Of a DNA stretch of 64,000 nucleotides, positions 1 through 9,533 are shown one piece after another. The stretch's first letter is position 1. Each line of letters starts with the position of its first letter. The notes under the pieces are model-generated. The model was not told where the DNA came from. It saw only the letters and a program-made list of their open reading frames with translations, and did no database searches. This DNA is from Rhodoblastus sp963710275 (lineage in GTDB: Bacteria > Pseudomonadota > Alphaproteobacteria > Rhizobiales > Beijerinckiaceae), in assembly GCA_963710275.1 (NCBI GenBank), contig CAVPZS010000002.1, forward strand, positions 620,001 through 684,000. Reading direction: 5' to 3'. Position numbers and translations under genes: made by a program.

Positions 1-1028
1 AACTGGGTCCGGGTGAGATCGGCGATCTGCACGCCGCGCCAGTCGCGCGACACCAGCAGATCATGGCTGGAGGCGATCGCGGCGAGCCGCGCCATGAAGC
101 CTGTCGATGAAGAGTTCCGGCGACTCCGCCAGCCGCGCCGTCTGTCGCGCCACCGCCTGCACCACGGCGAGCATGTTCTTCGAGCGGTGATTGACCTCGC
201 GCAGCAGGAATTCGATATGCTCGGCGGCGCGCATCAGCGGCGCGACATCGCGGTAGATGGCCGAAATGGCGACGACTTCGCCGGCTTCGTCATGGATCGC
301 GGCGGTGGAGACGGAGAGTTCGAGCATTGCCCGTCCTTGCGCCGCCGCCGCACGATCTGCCCTTTGGTCGTGCCCGATGCCCGGCCTGGCGCAGCTTTTC
401 GTCGAATTGCGGCACAGAATTCCTCCGGCACGATCAGATCGGCGAGGCGGCGCCGGTCAATTCTGTCCGGATCATATTGGAAAAAGTTCGCAAAATGCGC
501 GATTGGCGGTGAGCACGAGGCCATGCGTGTCGACGCTGACGATGGCGTCGGAGGAGTTGGAGACGATCGCGGCCAGTTGTTCGGCCGCCTGTTTGCCGCG
601 CCGCAATTCCGCCTCGTTCAGGGCGCGCTGTTCGCCGCGAAAGGCGGCGAGCCGAATCGCAGAGGGCGCGCCGCACCTCGTCTGGGCCGCAAGGCGCAAA
701 ATTGAGCGTAGACCGGCAAGGAGGCGCTCCGGTCTTCGCGACGGAGCAGACATGAAAATCTCTTCGGCCGCCTCGCCGCGCGCCAGAGCCTGCGCTCAGG
801 TCCGGCGAAGATGCGGCGCCGTCGCCATCCAGAAGATCGGCGAGACTTCTGCGTTTCGATCAGATCCTCCGTCTGGAAACCGGTCCAGTCGAGGAAGGCG
901 CGGTTGAGCTCGCAGAAAAGGCCGTCGGGCGCGAGAAGAGCGAGACCGCAGGGCGCAAGGTCGAAAGAGTCGTCGGCAATCATGCGTCGGGCGTTGCTCC
1001 TGCGCCCAGATTTTCGCCTGAGTTTCAA
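1..1028 (-). pseudogene. PAS / HWE-family sensor histidine kinase, frame broken and cut by window edge
   Basis: Read right to left, three frames in turn give one sensor kinase. A first PAS-like segment (around 1000-850) contains 'LAPDGLFCELNRAFLDWTG'. A second PAS (around 600-240) contains 'DAIVSVDTHGLVLTANRAF' and 'VIAISAIYRDV'-like text. The phosphoacceptor box 'REVNHRSKNMLAVVQAV' lies near 200, and 'DLLVSRDWRGVQIADL' runs off position 1. The N-H-R-x-K-N box is typical of HWE/HisKA_2 kinases, which usually act with CheY-like receivers. At least three frame changes separate the pieces, so either the gene is dead or the sequence has indel errors as in the neighbouring core genes. The ATPase domain lies outside the window. 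Confidence 0.7.
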
Positions 1029-1073
1029 CCCGAAAAAGGCGCCTCCGGTTTCATACCACGTCTGGTCCGCAGT

Positions 1074-1561
1074 TTACGCCCGATGATAGGGATGGCCGGA
1101 AAGAATGGTCATGGCGCGGAAAATCTGTTCGGCCGCCAGGGCGCGGACGATCTGATGCGGCCAGGTCATCGCGCCGAAGGCCAAAGTCAGGTCGGCTTTT
1201 TCGCGCAAGGCCGGGGTCGAGACCGTCCGGGTCCGCCGATGACCAAGGCGCAGGCTGTCGCGCCGTTGTCGCGCCAGTCGCCAAGTTTTTTCGCGAAATC
1301 TTCGCTGCTGAGCGCCGGCGCCGCGTTCGTCGAGGCAGATTTTACGCGCCTGCGCCGGAAGCAGGGCCTGCGATCGCCGCGGCCTCCTCGGCTTTGCGGT
1401 CTTCGGGACGGCGGGCGCGCAATTCGTCGATCTCGCGCATTTCGAAACCGGCCAGAACCGATGTTCCGGCCCGACGCGACGCAGCGCTCGGCATAGCGCG
1501 CGACCAGTTCGCGCTCCGGGCCGGCTTTCAGCCGCCCGACGCCGATCAGCAGGAGCTTCAT
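1074..1561 (-). CDS. rlmH: 23S rRNA (pseudouridine1915-N3)-methyltransferase RlmH, frame-disrupted
   Basis: SPOUT-class methyltransferase that methylates pseudouridine 1915 in helix 69 of 23S rRNA using SAM. The N-terminus 'MKLLLIGVGRLKAGPEREL' starts at 1561. The middle 'LSSEDFAKKLGDWRDNG' and 'ALVIGGPGR' is in the same frame. The C-terminal SAM-binding part 'ADLTLAFGAMTWPHQ' and the end 'LSGHPYHRA' are in another frame, with stop at 1074. The segment between about 1440 and 1330 lies in a third frame. Total length fits the usual 155-160 residues, so the pieces form one gene with three or four frame changes. It follows rsfS, the normal alphaproteobacterial order. Sequence errors are more likely than real loss. 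Confidence 0.85.
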
Positions 1562-1635
1562 CGCATTCGGCCGTCAAACGCGGATGGCCGGGACAAGCCC
1601 GGCCATCCGCGCGCGTGTGACAGCCGCGAAGCTTG

Positions 1636-2046
1636 TCACGCTTCCGGCCGCTTTTCGCCGGGGCGGTCGACGCCCCACATTTTTTCGAGATTGTAGAACA
1701 GCCGCACCTCCGGCCGGAACAGATGGACGATGATGTCGCCCGCGTCGATCAGCACCCAGTCGCAGGCGGGAACGCCCTCGACCTTCGGCGTCGGCGCGCC
1801 GACGTCCTTCAGCGCCCGGACCACGCGATCCGCGAGGGCGCCGACCTGGGTGGTCGAGCGGCCGCTGGCGACGATCATCAGATCGGCGATCGAAGTTTTG
1901 CCCATGAGGTCGATGACGGTGATGTCCTCCGCCTTCAGGTCGTCCAGCGCGGTCAGGATGGCGCGGGCCTGCGGATTCAATTCGGCGGGGGCGCCGGCGG
2001 CGGGTCTGGGCTCCGCGCCCGTAACTGTGGTTCGGCTCAGCGTCAA
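1636..2046 (-). CDS. rsfS: Ribosome silencing factor RsfS (Iojap/YbeB family)
   Basis: An intact 136-residue protein. RsfS binds ribosomal protein L14 on the 50S subunit and blocks subunit joining under nutrient limitation. Family features seen are 'LDDLKAEDITVIDL', 'SIADLMIVASGRSTTQV', 'CDWVLIDAGDIIVHLF' and 'FYNLEKMWG'. The first 20 or so residues are a low-complexity leader common in this order. It lies 147 bases after nadD and 74 bases before rlmH on the same strand, as in most Hyphomicrobiales, so the three are probably co-transcribed with proA. Confidence 0.95.
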   Translation of the reverse strand: MTLSRTTVTGAEPRPAAGAPAELNPQARAILTALDDLKAEDITVIDLMGKTSIADLMIVASGRSTTQVGALADRVVRALKDVGAPTPKVEGVPACDWVLIDAGDIIVHLFRPEVRLFYNLEKMWGVDRPGEKRPEA

Positions 2047-2193
2047 TATCCTCTTCTATTCTCTACGCAAGACATTTGCAGCCGCTTACCCTTATCAGAA
2101 AACTCTGCGACTTCCCGGGAATAAGCGCGCCGCGGGCGCCTCAATGGCCTAAAATGGCGGCAAGCGGGCAAAAGATCAATGACCTGCCGGAGA

Positions 2194-2802
2194 TCAATGA
2201 CCTGCTGGCGCATCGGCGCGCTGCGCCCGCAATTGCGTGGAAGAAAGTTTCGAGCGCGGGCCGTGCAGCACGATCAGGGCCGGCGGCTTGCGCAGCGGCA
2301 GGGTCGACGCGAGAGATTCCGGCAGCCGGCGGCGCTCGAACCATGCGGAAGCCAATCCATGCACGGCCAGATGGGTCGAGCCGGGACGGTCGACGACCAG
2401 GATCGGCATTTTCCGCGCGATCTCGCGCCAGCGCCGCCAGCGGAAGAAGGCGGCGAGATTGTCCGCGCCCATGATCCAGACGAATTTCACCCCGGGACAG
2501 GCGCGGCGCAAATGTTCGACGGTCTGGTAGGAATAACGGGCGCCAAGCTCCGCCTCGAATCCGGTGACAATGACGCGGGGATCGCGCGTGAGCTTTCGCG
2601 CGGCGGCCATGCGTTCCGGCAGGGACGGCAGGTTTTCGACGGATTTCAGCGGATTGCCCGGCGACACCATCAGCCACAGCCGGTCCAGCCGCAGCCGGCG
2701 GATGGCGATGGCGCAGACCAGGGCGTGGCCGGCGTGCGGCGGATTGAACGTGCCGCCGAACAGGCCGATGCGCATGCCGGGCGCGTGCGGCGGCAGTCTC
2801 AT
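2194..2802 (-). CDS. nadD: Nicotinate-nucleotide adenylyltransferase NadD
   Basis: Transfers AMP from ATP to nicotinate mononucleotide in NAD biosynthesis. The nucleotide-binding start 'RIGLFGGTFNPPHAGH' carries the G-G-x-F-x-P-x-H-x-G-H signature. 'VWIMGADNL' and the C-terminal 'LSSTQLR' (the S-S-T-x-I/L-R motif) are also present. The frame is intact. ATG at 2802 gives 202 residues; the internal ATG at 2775 gives 193 and aligns directly with the motif, so it is an equally good start. It follows proA by about 14 bases and belongs to the proA-nadD-rsfS-rlmH run. Confidence 0.95.
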   Translation of the reverse strand: MRLPPHAPGMRIGLFGGTFNPPHAGHALVCAIAIRRLRLDRLWLMVSPGNPLKSVENLPSLPERMAAARKLTRDPRVIVTGFEAELGARYSYQTVEHLRRACPGVKFVWIMGADNLAAFFRWRRWREIARKMPILVVDRPGSTHLAVHGLASAWFERRRLPESLASTLPLRKPPALIVLHGPRSKLSSTQLRAQRADAPAGH

Positions 2803-2815
2803 TTGCGGGACTGCT

Positions 2816-4133
2816 TCACTTGCGCGTCTGCCCGTCGCCGTGAACGACATATTTGAACGAGGTGAGCTGCGCCACGCCGACCGGTCCGCGCGCATGCATC
2901 CGACCCGTGGCGATGCCGATCTCCGCGCCAAAGCCGAATTCGCCGCCGTCGGCGAACTGCGTCGACGCGTTGTGGATGACGATCGCCGAAGTCCACCTCG
3001 CGCAGGAATTGCTCGGCCCTGGCCTTGTTCTCGGTGACGATGCAGTCGGTGTGATGCGAGCCGTAGGTCTCGACATGGCGAATCGCGCCGGCGACGCCGT
3101 CCACCAGCTTCACCGCGATGATCGCTTCGAGATATTCGGTCGACCAGTCCTCCTCGGCGGCTTGCTTCACCCTGTCGTCGACCTTTTGCGCCGCCGCGTC
3201 GCCGCGGACCTCGCAGCCGGCGTCGAGCAGGGTTTTGACCAGCGGCCCCAGCAGGCGATCCGCCGCCGCCCGGTCGACCAGCAGCGTTTCCGCCGCGCCG
3301 CAAATCCCGGTGCGCCGCATCTTGGCGTTGAGCAGGATCTTTTTCGCCTTTTCCAGATCGGCTTCGCCATCGACATAGACATGGACGATGCCTTCGAGAT
3401 GGGCGAACACCGGCACCCGCGCCTCCGCCTGGACGCGCGCGACCAGGCTCTTGCCGCCGCGCGGCACGATCACGTCTATGGCGCCGTCCAGCCCCGAAAG
3501 CATGGCGCCGACGGCGGCGCGGTCGCGGGTGGGAATGAGCGCGATGCAATCGTCCGGCAGGCCGGCGGCGCGCAGCCCCTCGACCAGGCAGGCGTGGATC
3601 ACCCGGGAGGAATTCCAGCTCTCCGAACCGGCGCGCAGGATCGAGGCGTTGCCGGCCTTGAGGCAGAGGCCGCCGGCGTCGGCGGTGACATTGGGCCGGC
3701 TTTCGAAGATCACGCCGACGACGCCGAGCGGCGTCGCGACCCGTTCGATGCGCAGGCCATTGGGGCGCTCGAAGGTTTCCAGCAGCCGCCCGACCGGATC
3801 GGGCAGAGCGGCGATGTCCTCGAGGCTTTGCGCCATGGAGGCGATGCGCGCCTCATCGAGCGACAGCCGGTCGAGCATGGCGGGCGCCAGGTTTTTGGCG
3901 CGGGCGGCGGCCATGTCCTGGGCGTTGGCCTGCAACAATTCGTCCCTGCTGGCGCGCAAGAACCCGGCGGCGGCGGCCAGCGCGCGGTTCTTCTGCTCCG
4001 GCGCCGCCAAAGCCAGCACCCGCGCCGCCTTGCGGGCGCGCCGCCCCAGCGCCTTCAGTTCGGCGTCGAGATCGGCTGTTTCATTGTCGGGAGTGATCGG
4101 GCTTTGCATCGCCATGGCTGCGGGTCGTTCCAA
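2816..4133 (-). CDS. proA: Gamma-glutamyl phosphate reductase ProA, one frameshift near 2988
   Basis: Second step of proline synthesis: NADPH reduction of gamma-glutamyl phosphate to glutamate semialdehyde. The frame from 4133 shows 'RVATPLGVVGVIFESRPNV', 'CLKAGNASILRAGSE' and the catalytic cysteine in 'RTGICGAAETLLVD', up to 'QFLREVD'. The remaining 60 or so residues ('IVIHNASTQFADGGEFG', 'GIATGRMHARGPVG', 'LTSFKYVVHGDGQTRK') are in the next frame and stop at 2816. Removing one base from the 'gacttcgg' run near 2988 restores the family sequence. ATGs at 4115 and 4109 are alternative starts. ProB, its usual partner, is about 6 kb away (10.1-11.2 kb) instead of adjacent. Confidence 0.92.
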
Positions 4134-4250
4134 AAGATGTCGAGATATCCGGCCGCAGATTTAACAGATGCCCTCCCGAGCGCCAAATCTTCCTTGGCGG
4201 GCGCGTCTTTTCATGACAATGACCGGGTATGTTCTGTATCGGGGGAGCAC

Positions 4251-5594
4251 ATGAACGAAGTTGAAGCCTCGCAAGCCGCGCGTCTCGCCGCCCTGCACCC
4301 CGCCGACGCCGTCGAAGCGATCAACGACATGGACGTCGACGACGCCGCGTCCCTGCTTGCCGAGATGGATTTTCACAAGGCGGTCGATATCTTCGACCAG
4401 GCGGGCCTCGAGCACGGCGCGGCCTTGATCGCCGCCATTCCGCCGGCGCAGTCGGTTCCCCTGCTCGCCGAGATCGCCGCCGACCGTCGCGCCGAAATCT
4501 TCCGCAAGATGCCGAGCGAGGAAGCCGCGACGCGCCTTGCGCTGCTCCCGGTGAGGGAGCGCGAGGAACTGGAGCAATTGCTCTCCTATCCGCCCGATAC
4601 GGCGGGCGGCGTCATGACCACCGAATTCTTCCGCGCCCGCCCCGAGTGGACGGTGGCGCAGGGCCTCGAAGCGGTCCGGACCGGCTCATCGGCCTTGGAA
4701 ACCGTCTACGCCCTTTATATCGTCGACGCCGAAGGGGTTCTGGTCGGAGCGATCTCGCTGCGCGAACTGGTGACCGCCGATCCCCAGGCGCCCATCCTGT
4801 CGATAGGCTCGGGCCGCAAGCCCTTTTCGGTGACGCCGGACGCGCCGCGCGAAAACGTCGCCCGGCTGATCTCGAAATACGACCTTTCCGCCGCGCCGGT
4901 GCTGGACCCCTCGGGCAAGATCCTGGGCATCGTCACGGTGGACGACGTCATCGACGCCATCGTCGAGACCGACACCGCGGACGCGCAAAAGCTGGGCGGC
5001 ATGGAGGCGCTGGGCGCGCCCTACATGGCGACGAGCTTCGCCGCCATGATCAGGAAGCGCGCCGGCTGGCTCTGCGCCTTGTTCCTGTCGGAAATGCTGA
5101 CCGCGAGCGCGATGCAGCATTTCGAAACCGAGCTGGAGAAGGCGGTGGTGCTGACCCTGTTCATCCCGCTGATCATGAGTTCGGGCGGCAATTCCGGCTC
5201 GCAGGCGACGTCGCTGATCATCCGCGCCCTGGCGCTCGCCGAGCTCAAGCTGAGCGACTGGTGGCGCGTCGCGCTGCGCGAACTGCCCTCGGGCCTGGTG
5301 CTCGGTTCGATTCTCGGCGTGATCGGCTTCATCCGCATCTCGCTCTGGCAGAAATTCGGCATTTTCGACTATGGCGAGCACTGGCTGCTGATCGCCACGA
5401 CCGTCGGCGCCGCGCTGGTCGGCATCGTGACCTTCGGCTCGCTGTCGGGGTCCATGCTGCCCTTCGTCCTGCAAAAATTGGGCTTCGATCCCGCCAGCGC
5501 CTCGGCGCCCTTCGTCGCCACCCTGGTCGACGTTACTGGCCTGGTCATCTACTTTACCATCGCCAGCGTCATCCTGGGCGGAACCTTGCTTTAG
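4251..5594 (+). CDS. mgtE: Mg2+ channel MgtE
   Basis: A 447-residue magnesium channel of the inner membrane. Residues 1-130 form the MgtE N-domain of helical repeats ('LHPADAVEAINDMD', 'FRKMPSEEAATRLALL'). Two CBS domains follow ('DTAGGVMTTEF' to 'ELVTADPQ', then 'VARLISKYDLSAAPVLD' to 'VTVDDVIDAIVE'). About five membrane helices follow from residue 270, with the conserved 'LIMSSGGNSGSQATSLIIRALA' region carrying pore and Mg2+-site residues. The ATG at 4251 has a GGGGGAG ribosome site. The open frame runs back to 2853, but that upstream part is antisense to proA and is not coding. It is divergent from proA across about 117 bases and interrupts the usual proB-proA order. Confidence 0.95.
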   Translation: MNEVEASQAARLAALHPADAVEAINDMDVDDAASLLAEMDFHKAVDIFDQAGLEHGAALIAAIPPAQSVPLLAEIAADRRAEIFRKMPSEEAATRLALLPVREREELEQLLSYPPDTAGGVMTTEFFRARPEWTVAQGLEAVRTGSSALETVYALYIVDAEGVLVGAISLRELVTADPQAPILSIGSGRKPFSVTPDAPRENVARLISKYDLSAAPVLDPSGKILGIVTVDDVIDAIVETDTADAQKLGGMEALGAPYMATSFAAMIRKRAGWLCALFLSEMLTASAMQHFETELEKAVVLTLFIPLIMSSGGNSGSQATSLIIRALALAELKLSDWWRVALRELPSGLVLGSILGVIGFIRISLWQKFGIFDYGEHWLLIATTVGAALVGIVTFGSLSGSMLPFVLQKLGFDPASASAPFVATLVDVTGLVIYFTIASVILGGTLL

Positions 5595-5807
5595 GGCGCA
5601 ACGTGAATCGCCATGTGACGCAAAGGAGATTTTAAAACTTCCCATGCCAGAGCCTTCGCCCGGCGCCGAAAAAACTTCGTTCGTTCAGCCAGAGACGCGA
5701 CAAATGCGGTGAATTAAATGTGATGCGCGGCATCATATACAGACCGGGCGGCGCTCCCTAAGGTGGAATACGCGCGTTTAAAAAGTAAAATCGCCCGTGA
5801 AAGGACG

Positions 5808-7508
5808 ATGGCCTATATGAATCCTGGGTTTCCCATCGTCGGCATCGGCGCTTCCGCCGGAGGACTTCACGCCCTGGAAAAGTTCTTTGGCGCCATGCCG
5901 GCCGAGCCCGACATGGCCTTCGTCGTCGTCACGCATCTCGCGCCCGGCCACAAAAGCCTCCTCCCCGAAATTCTGGCCCGTCATACGCCTTTGCCCGTGG
6001 AAGCGGCCGTGGACGGCCGGCAAGTGGCGCCGAACAGGGTCTATGTGTTGCCGCCCGGCGAAACCCTGACCATCGCCGACGGGCGCTTGCGGCTCGAGGA
6101 AATACCGCCCGATCGGCATGAGCGGGCGCCGATCGACATTTTTTTCAGCTCGCTGGCGCAGGACTGCGGCGAATACGCTGTTGGCGTCGTGCTGTCGGGC
6201 AGCGGCGCCGATGGCGTCCTCGGCCTCAAGGCGATCAAGGAGAAAGGCGGCCTGACCGTCGCCCAGACCATCTCCGAATCGAGCCAGGGTTTCGCCAGCA
6301 TGCCGGACAGCGCCATCGCCAGCGGATTGATCGATTTTGCGGCGCCGGTCGAGACCTTGCCCGCCAGGCTCGTCGATCATGCCCGCGGGGTCGAGGAAGC
6401 GGAAGCTTTCGTCCGCGAGCAAAACGCCTCCACCCCCGGCCATGAAGCGGGGCTCTCCGCCGCGGCCGCGACCGACAGGATTTGCGCGTCGCTGCGCGCG
6501 CGGACTGGACATGATTTCAGCGGCTACAAGACGCCGACCTTTCTGCGCCGGGTCCATCGCCGGATGCGCATCCGGCAGCGCGAAGACCTCGCCGCCTATG
6601 CCGACCTGCTCGACAGCGATCCGGACGAGGCGATGCTGCTGTTTCGCGACCTGCTGATCAAGGTGACGAGCTTTTTCCGCGACGCCCAGGCCTTCGAGGC
6701 GCTGGCCAGCCAGGTCATTCCCAGACTGTTCGAGGGCCGCAACGCCTCGGATTCGGTGCGGATCTGGGCGCCTGGCTGCGCCACCGGCGAAGAGGTCTAT
6801 TCCATCGCGATCCTGCTCCGCGAATACATGACCACATTGCGCGCCCCGCCGCGCGTGACCATCTTCGCCACCGATATCGACGAACCCTCGCTCGCGGTCG
6901 CGCGCGCCGGCCGCTACCCCGAGCTTCTGCTCGAAGGCGTGTCGCCCGAGCGGCGCGCGCGGTTCTTCTCCAGCGATGGCCACATGCGCGTCATCGCCAA
7001 GGACGTGCGCGACCTCTGCGTGTTCTCGTCGCAGAGCCTGCTGCGCGATCCGCCCTTCTCGCGCATGGACCTCGTCTCCTGCCGCAACCTGCTGATCTAC
7101 CTGGGCGCCGAGGCGCAGCGGCAAGTTGTGCCGATCCTGCATTACGCCCTGCAGCCGCGCGGCTACCTGTTTCTCGGAATGTCGGAATCGATCGGCCGCT
7201 TCACCGACAAGTTCACGTCCGTCGACAAAAAACACTGCATTTACCAGGCGCGGGGCGTCGGCGCGCCGCGTTCGCATGCCGCTCTTCTTCAACGGCCTGC
7301 AGTCGCCGGCTTTTTCCAGCCATGTTTCCGACCGGCGCGCGCCCATCGGCGGTTCGGCCTTTCGCCACGGACCTGGAAGCGCGGGTCGCAGAGAAATTCG
7401 GCCCTCCCTATGTCGTCGTCAATACGGACGGCGACATCGTGTATTTTTCCTCGCGCACCGGCAAATATCTCGAAAACCCGCCCGGCGCCCCGTCGCAGCA
7501 ATTGCTGA
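5808..7508 (+). CDS. CheB-CheR fusion (methylesterase and methyltransferase), N-terminal half of a broken sensor protein
   Basis: Residues 5-190 are a CheB methylesterase domain: 'PIVGIGASAGGLHALEKF' with the active serine, 'VVTHLAPGHKSLLPEIL' with the histidine, and 'VVLSGSGADGVLG' near the aspartate. Residues 215-480 are CheR: 'FSGYKTPTFLRRVHRRM', 'VTSFFRD', SAM-binding 'WAPGCATGEEVYSIAIL', 'FATDIDE' and 'SRMDLVSCRNLLIYL'. After 'HCIYQARGVG' (about 7260) the frame stops matching the family. The expected linker and PAS-kinase continue in two other frames, so the chain was probably one CheB-CheR-PAS-kinase of about 1040 residues. ATG 5808 or 5817 is the likely start; a GTG at 5763 also fits. 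Such proteins lack ordinary chemotaxis partners nearby and are thought to be stand-alone sensors. Confidence 0.88.
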   Translation: MAYMNPGFPIVGIGASAGGLHALEKFFGAMPAEPDMAFVVVTHLAPGHKSLLPEILARHTPLPVEAAVDGRQVAPNRVYVLPPGETLTIADGRLRLEEIPPDRHERAPIDIFFSSLAQDCGEYAVGVVLSGSGADGVLGLKAIKEKGGLTVAQTISESSQGFASMPDSAIASGLIDFAAPVETLPARLVDHARGVEEAEAFVREQNASTPGHEAGLSAAAATDRICASLRARTGHDFSGYKTPTFLRRVHRRMRIRQREDLAAYADLLDSDPDEAMLLFRDLLIKVTSFFRDAQAFEALASQVIPRLFEGRNASDSVRIWAPGCATGEEVYSIAILLREYMTTLRAPPRVTIFATDIDEPSLAVARAGRYPELLLEGVSPERRARFFSSDGHMRVIAKDVRDLCVFSSQSLLRDPPFSRMDLVSCRNLLIYLGAEAQRQVVPILHYALQPRGYLFLGMSESIGRFTDKFTSVDKKHCIYQARGVGAPRSHAALLQRPAVAGFFQPCFRPARAHRRFGLSPRTWKRGSQRNSALPMSSSIRTATSCIFPRAPANISKTRPAPRRSNC

Positions 7509-8950
7509 CCGCGGCGCGCAGGGATTTGCGCCTCGACCTGCGCGGCATGCTGCGCGAGGCGATCGAGACGCGGCGCAGCGTGTCGCGCGGCGACCTCGTC
7601 ATCGACGGCGAAGATGAAACCGTTTCGCTGACGGTGGAGCCCTATGATCAAGGCGAAACGCCGCTCTATCTGGTCGTGTTCAATCCGGGCCGTCCTTCCG
7701 CCCCGCCCGTCGCGGTCCGTTCGTCCGGCGACACGTCCCTGCTCGAAAGCGAATTGCGCGACACCCGCGAGCGCCTGCAGGGCACGATCGAGGAATATGA
7801 GACCGCGCTGGAACAGCTGAAATCGGCCAATGAGGAATTGATCTCGCTGAACGAGGAAATGCAGTCGAGCAATGAAGAGCTCGAATCCTCGAAGGAGGAG
7901 CTGCAATCGCTCAATGAGGAATTGCAGACCGTCAATCACGAGCTTTACGCCAAGATCGAAGACCTCGACCGCGCCAACGCCGACCTGAGCAACCTGTTCG
8001 AAAGCAGCCGGATCGCCACCATCTTCCTCGGCCGCGATCTCGTCATCCGCAGCTTCACGCCGGACGTGGCGCGGCTCTTCAACATCATCGCCTCCGACAA
8101 GGGGCGGCCGCTCTCGGACCTCGCGCAGAAATTCGATTATCCCGACCTCCAGGCCGACATTCGCCAGGTGCTGGAGACCGGCGTCCCGGTTGAGCGGCGC
8201 GTCCATGAAAGCCGTTTCGACGCGCCCTATTATCTGGCCCGGCTGACGCCTTATCGCAGCGCCACACAGAACATCGAAGGCGTGGTGGCGACCTTCATCG
8301 ACATCACCAATCTCGCCAAATCCGAAGCGCGCCAGCGCACCCTGGTCGCCGAGCTCAACCACCGGGTCAAGAACGTGCTGAGCGTGGTCATCGCCATCGC
8401 CCAGCAAACCCGGGCGCGCCCTTCCGCCGCGGCCACCTTCATCCCCGACTTCATCGCCCGGCTGCACGCCATGGCGCGGACCCATGAGCTGCTGTCGAAA
8501 CAGAACTGGGGCGAAGTCGCCATCGAAGAGCTGGTGAACCAGGCGCTGGAGCCCTATCTCCTGAACTCTCACGTCCGCATATCCGCATCGGGACCCTCGC
8601 GCCCGCTGTCCGCGAGAACCGCGCTCTGCCTTGGCATGGTCCTCGACGAACTGGCGACCAACGCCGTCAAATATGGCGCCCTGTCGAACGAAACCGGACA
8701 GATCGCGGTCGAATGGTCGGTGCAGGAAATTGGCGAGCCGACGCTCGTCTTCTCCTGGCGCGAGAGCAACGGGCCGACGGTCGTCGCGCCGGCAAAGAAG
8801 GGTTTTGGCCTGACCCTGGTCCAGCGCGAGATCGAATATGGCCTTGGCGGCGTGGCTGAGCTTGAATTCGCTCCCAAGGGCCTGACGGCGCGACTGCATA
8901 TTCCGCTGACGGGCCCGATTGGCGAGCCGGCGAGGGAAGAGCCGAAATGA
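7322..8950 (+). CDS. PAS - coiled coil - PAS - HWE histidine kinase, C-terminal half of the CheB-CheR sensor
   Basis: Continues the CheB-CheR protein after the break at 7260-7330. A PAS-like module ('PPYVVVNTDGDIVYFSSRTG', 'NPPGAPSQQLL') comes first. Then comes the long glutamate-rich coiled coil typical of these fusions ('NEEMQSSNEELESSKEELQ'). A second PAS ('LGRDLVIRSFTPDVARLFN') follows. The HWE/HisKA_2 kinase has its phosphoacceptor histidine in 'ELNHRVKNVLSVV', the N-box 'LDELATNAVKYGAL', and 'GFGLTLVQREIEYGLGG'. The ATG at 7322 is probably not a true start, because family members are a single chain. The stop overlaps the start of the next receiver gene (ATGA), so the two are translationally coupled. 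Confidence 0.85.
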   Translation: MFPTGARPSAVRPFATDLEARVAEKFGPPYVVVNTDGDIVYFSSRTGKYLENPPGAPSQQLLTAARRDLRLDLRGMLREAIETRRSVSRGDLVIDGEDETVSLTVEPYDQGETPLYLVVFNPGRPSAPPVAVRSSGDTSLLESELRDTRERLQGTIEEYETALEQLKSANEELISLNEEMQSSNEELESSKEELQSLNEELQTVNHELYAKIEDLDRANADLSNLFESSRIATIFLGRDLVIRSFTPDVARLFNIIASDKGRPLSDLAQKFDYPDLQADIRQVLETGVPVERRVHESRFDAPYYLARLTPYRSATQNIEGVVATFIDITNLAKSEARQRTLVAELNHRVKNVLSVVIAIAQQTRARPSAAATFIPDFIARLHAMARTHELLSKQNWGEVAIEELVNQALEPYLLNSHVRISASGPSRPLSARTALCLGMVLDELATNAVKYGALSNETGQIAVEWSVQEIGEPTLVFSWRESNGPTVVAPAKKGFGLTLVQREIEYGLGGVAELEFAPKGLTARLHIPLTGPIGEPAREEPK

Positions 8951-9333
8951 CCGGACAGGCCTGCGCTGGACGCAACGTGCTGATCGTCGAGGATGAGGCG
9001 ATGATCGCCATGCAGCTCGAAGACGATCTGATAGACGCCGGTTGCGCGGTCGTCGGTCCGGTTCCCAGCGTGCGCAGCGCCCTGCGGCTGATCGAACGGG
9101 AGCGGATCGACGCCGCGATCATCGATTATCATCTGGCCGACGGCGACAGCTGCCCGATCGCCGACATGCTGGGCCGGCGCGGCGTCCCCTTCCTGTTCAT
9201 GACCGGCCACGCCGCGGAAGACCTGCCGCCCCGGTGCCGCGACATCAAGGTGCTGTTCAAGCCGGTGCGGGCGGCGGCGCTGATGCAGGCGCTCGCGGCG
9301 CTGCTCGAGGAGCCGACGCGGACCGCGGGGTGA
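8947..9333 (+). CDS. Single-domain response regulator (CheY-like) for the upstream HWE kinase
   Basis: 128 residues forming only a receiver domain: acidic pocket 'VLIVEDEAMIAMQLEDDL', phosphoacceptor aspartate in 'AAIIDYHLADG', threonine in 'FLFMTGHA', and lysine in 'IKVLFKPVRA'. Its start overlaps the kinase stop by four bases, a strong sign that the two are partners. HWE kinases of this group often pair with such output-less receivers, which act by protein-protein contact. The 3' end is followed directly by a truncated, oppositely oriented GIY-YIG gene. Confidence 0.93.
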   Translation: MTGQACAGRNVLIVEDEAMIAMQLEDDLIDAGCAVVGPVPSVRSALRLIERERIDAAIIDYHLADGDSCPIADMLGRRGVPFLFMTGHAAEDLPPRCRDIKVLFKPVRAAALMQALAALLEEPTRTAG

Positions 9334-9344
9334 GCGGCGCGATT

Positions 9345-9501
9345 CGTAATAGACAAGCAGGACGCAGCCATAGCGTTTACTGAACCCTTCGCTGGCGCCC
9401 TGCCTGTGCTGGAAGATGCGTCGCGACAGGTCGGATGTGACGCCCGTATAAAGGGCGCCGTTCCGTCGGTTGGCGAGGATGTAGATGGCGGCTTGGCGCA
9501 T
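9345..9501 (-). pseudogene. GIY-YIG endonuclease remnant (N-terminal half only)
   Basis: From ATG 9501 the sequence reads 'YILANRRNGALYTGVTSDL' and then 'GFSKRYGCVLLVYYES', the N-terminal half of the small (about 95-residue) UvrC-like GIY-YIG nucleases. The family's second half, with the catalytic glutamate, is missing. Homology ends at the 3' end of the response regulator. The fragment lies beside the 9534-9732 repeats, a common companion of these genes. It is a dead remnant. Confidence 0.8.
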
Positions 9502-9533
9502 GTGGGCCTGGTAGGGGTCTTTGGCCTCAGTCT

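Noticed and set aside
2853..4250. Long open frame upstream of mgtE on the plus strand
   Set aside because: It is antisense to proA, has no matching protein family and an arginine/glycine-rich composition typical of GC-rich shadow frames; the MgtE domain begins at 4251.
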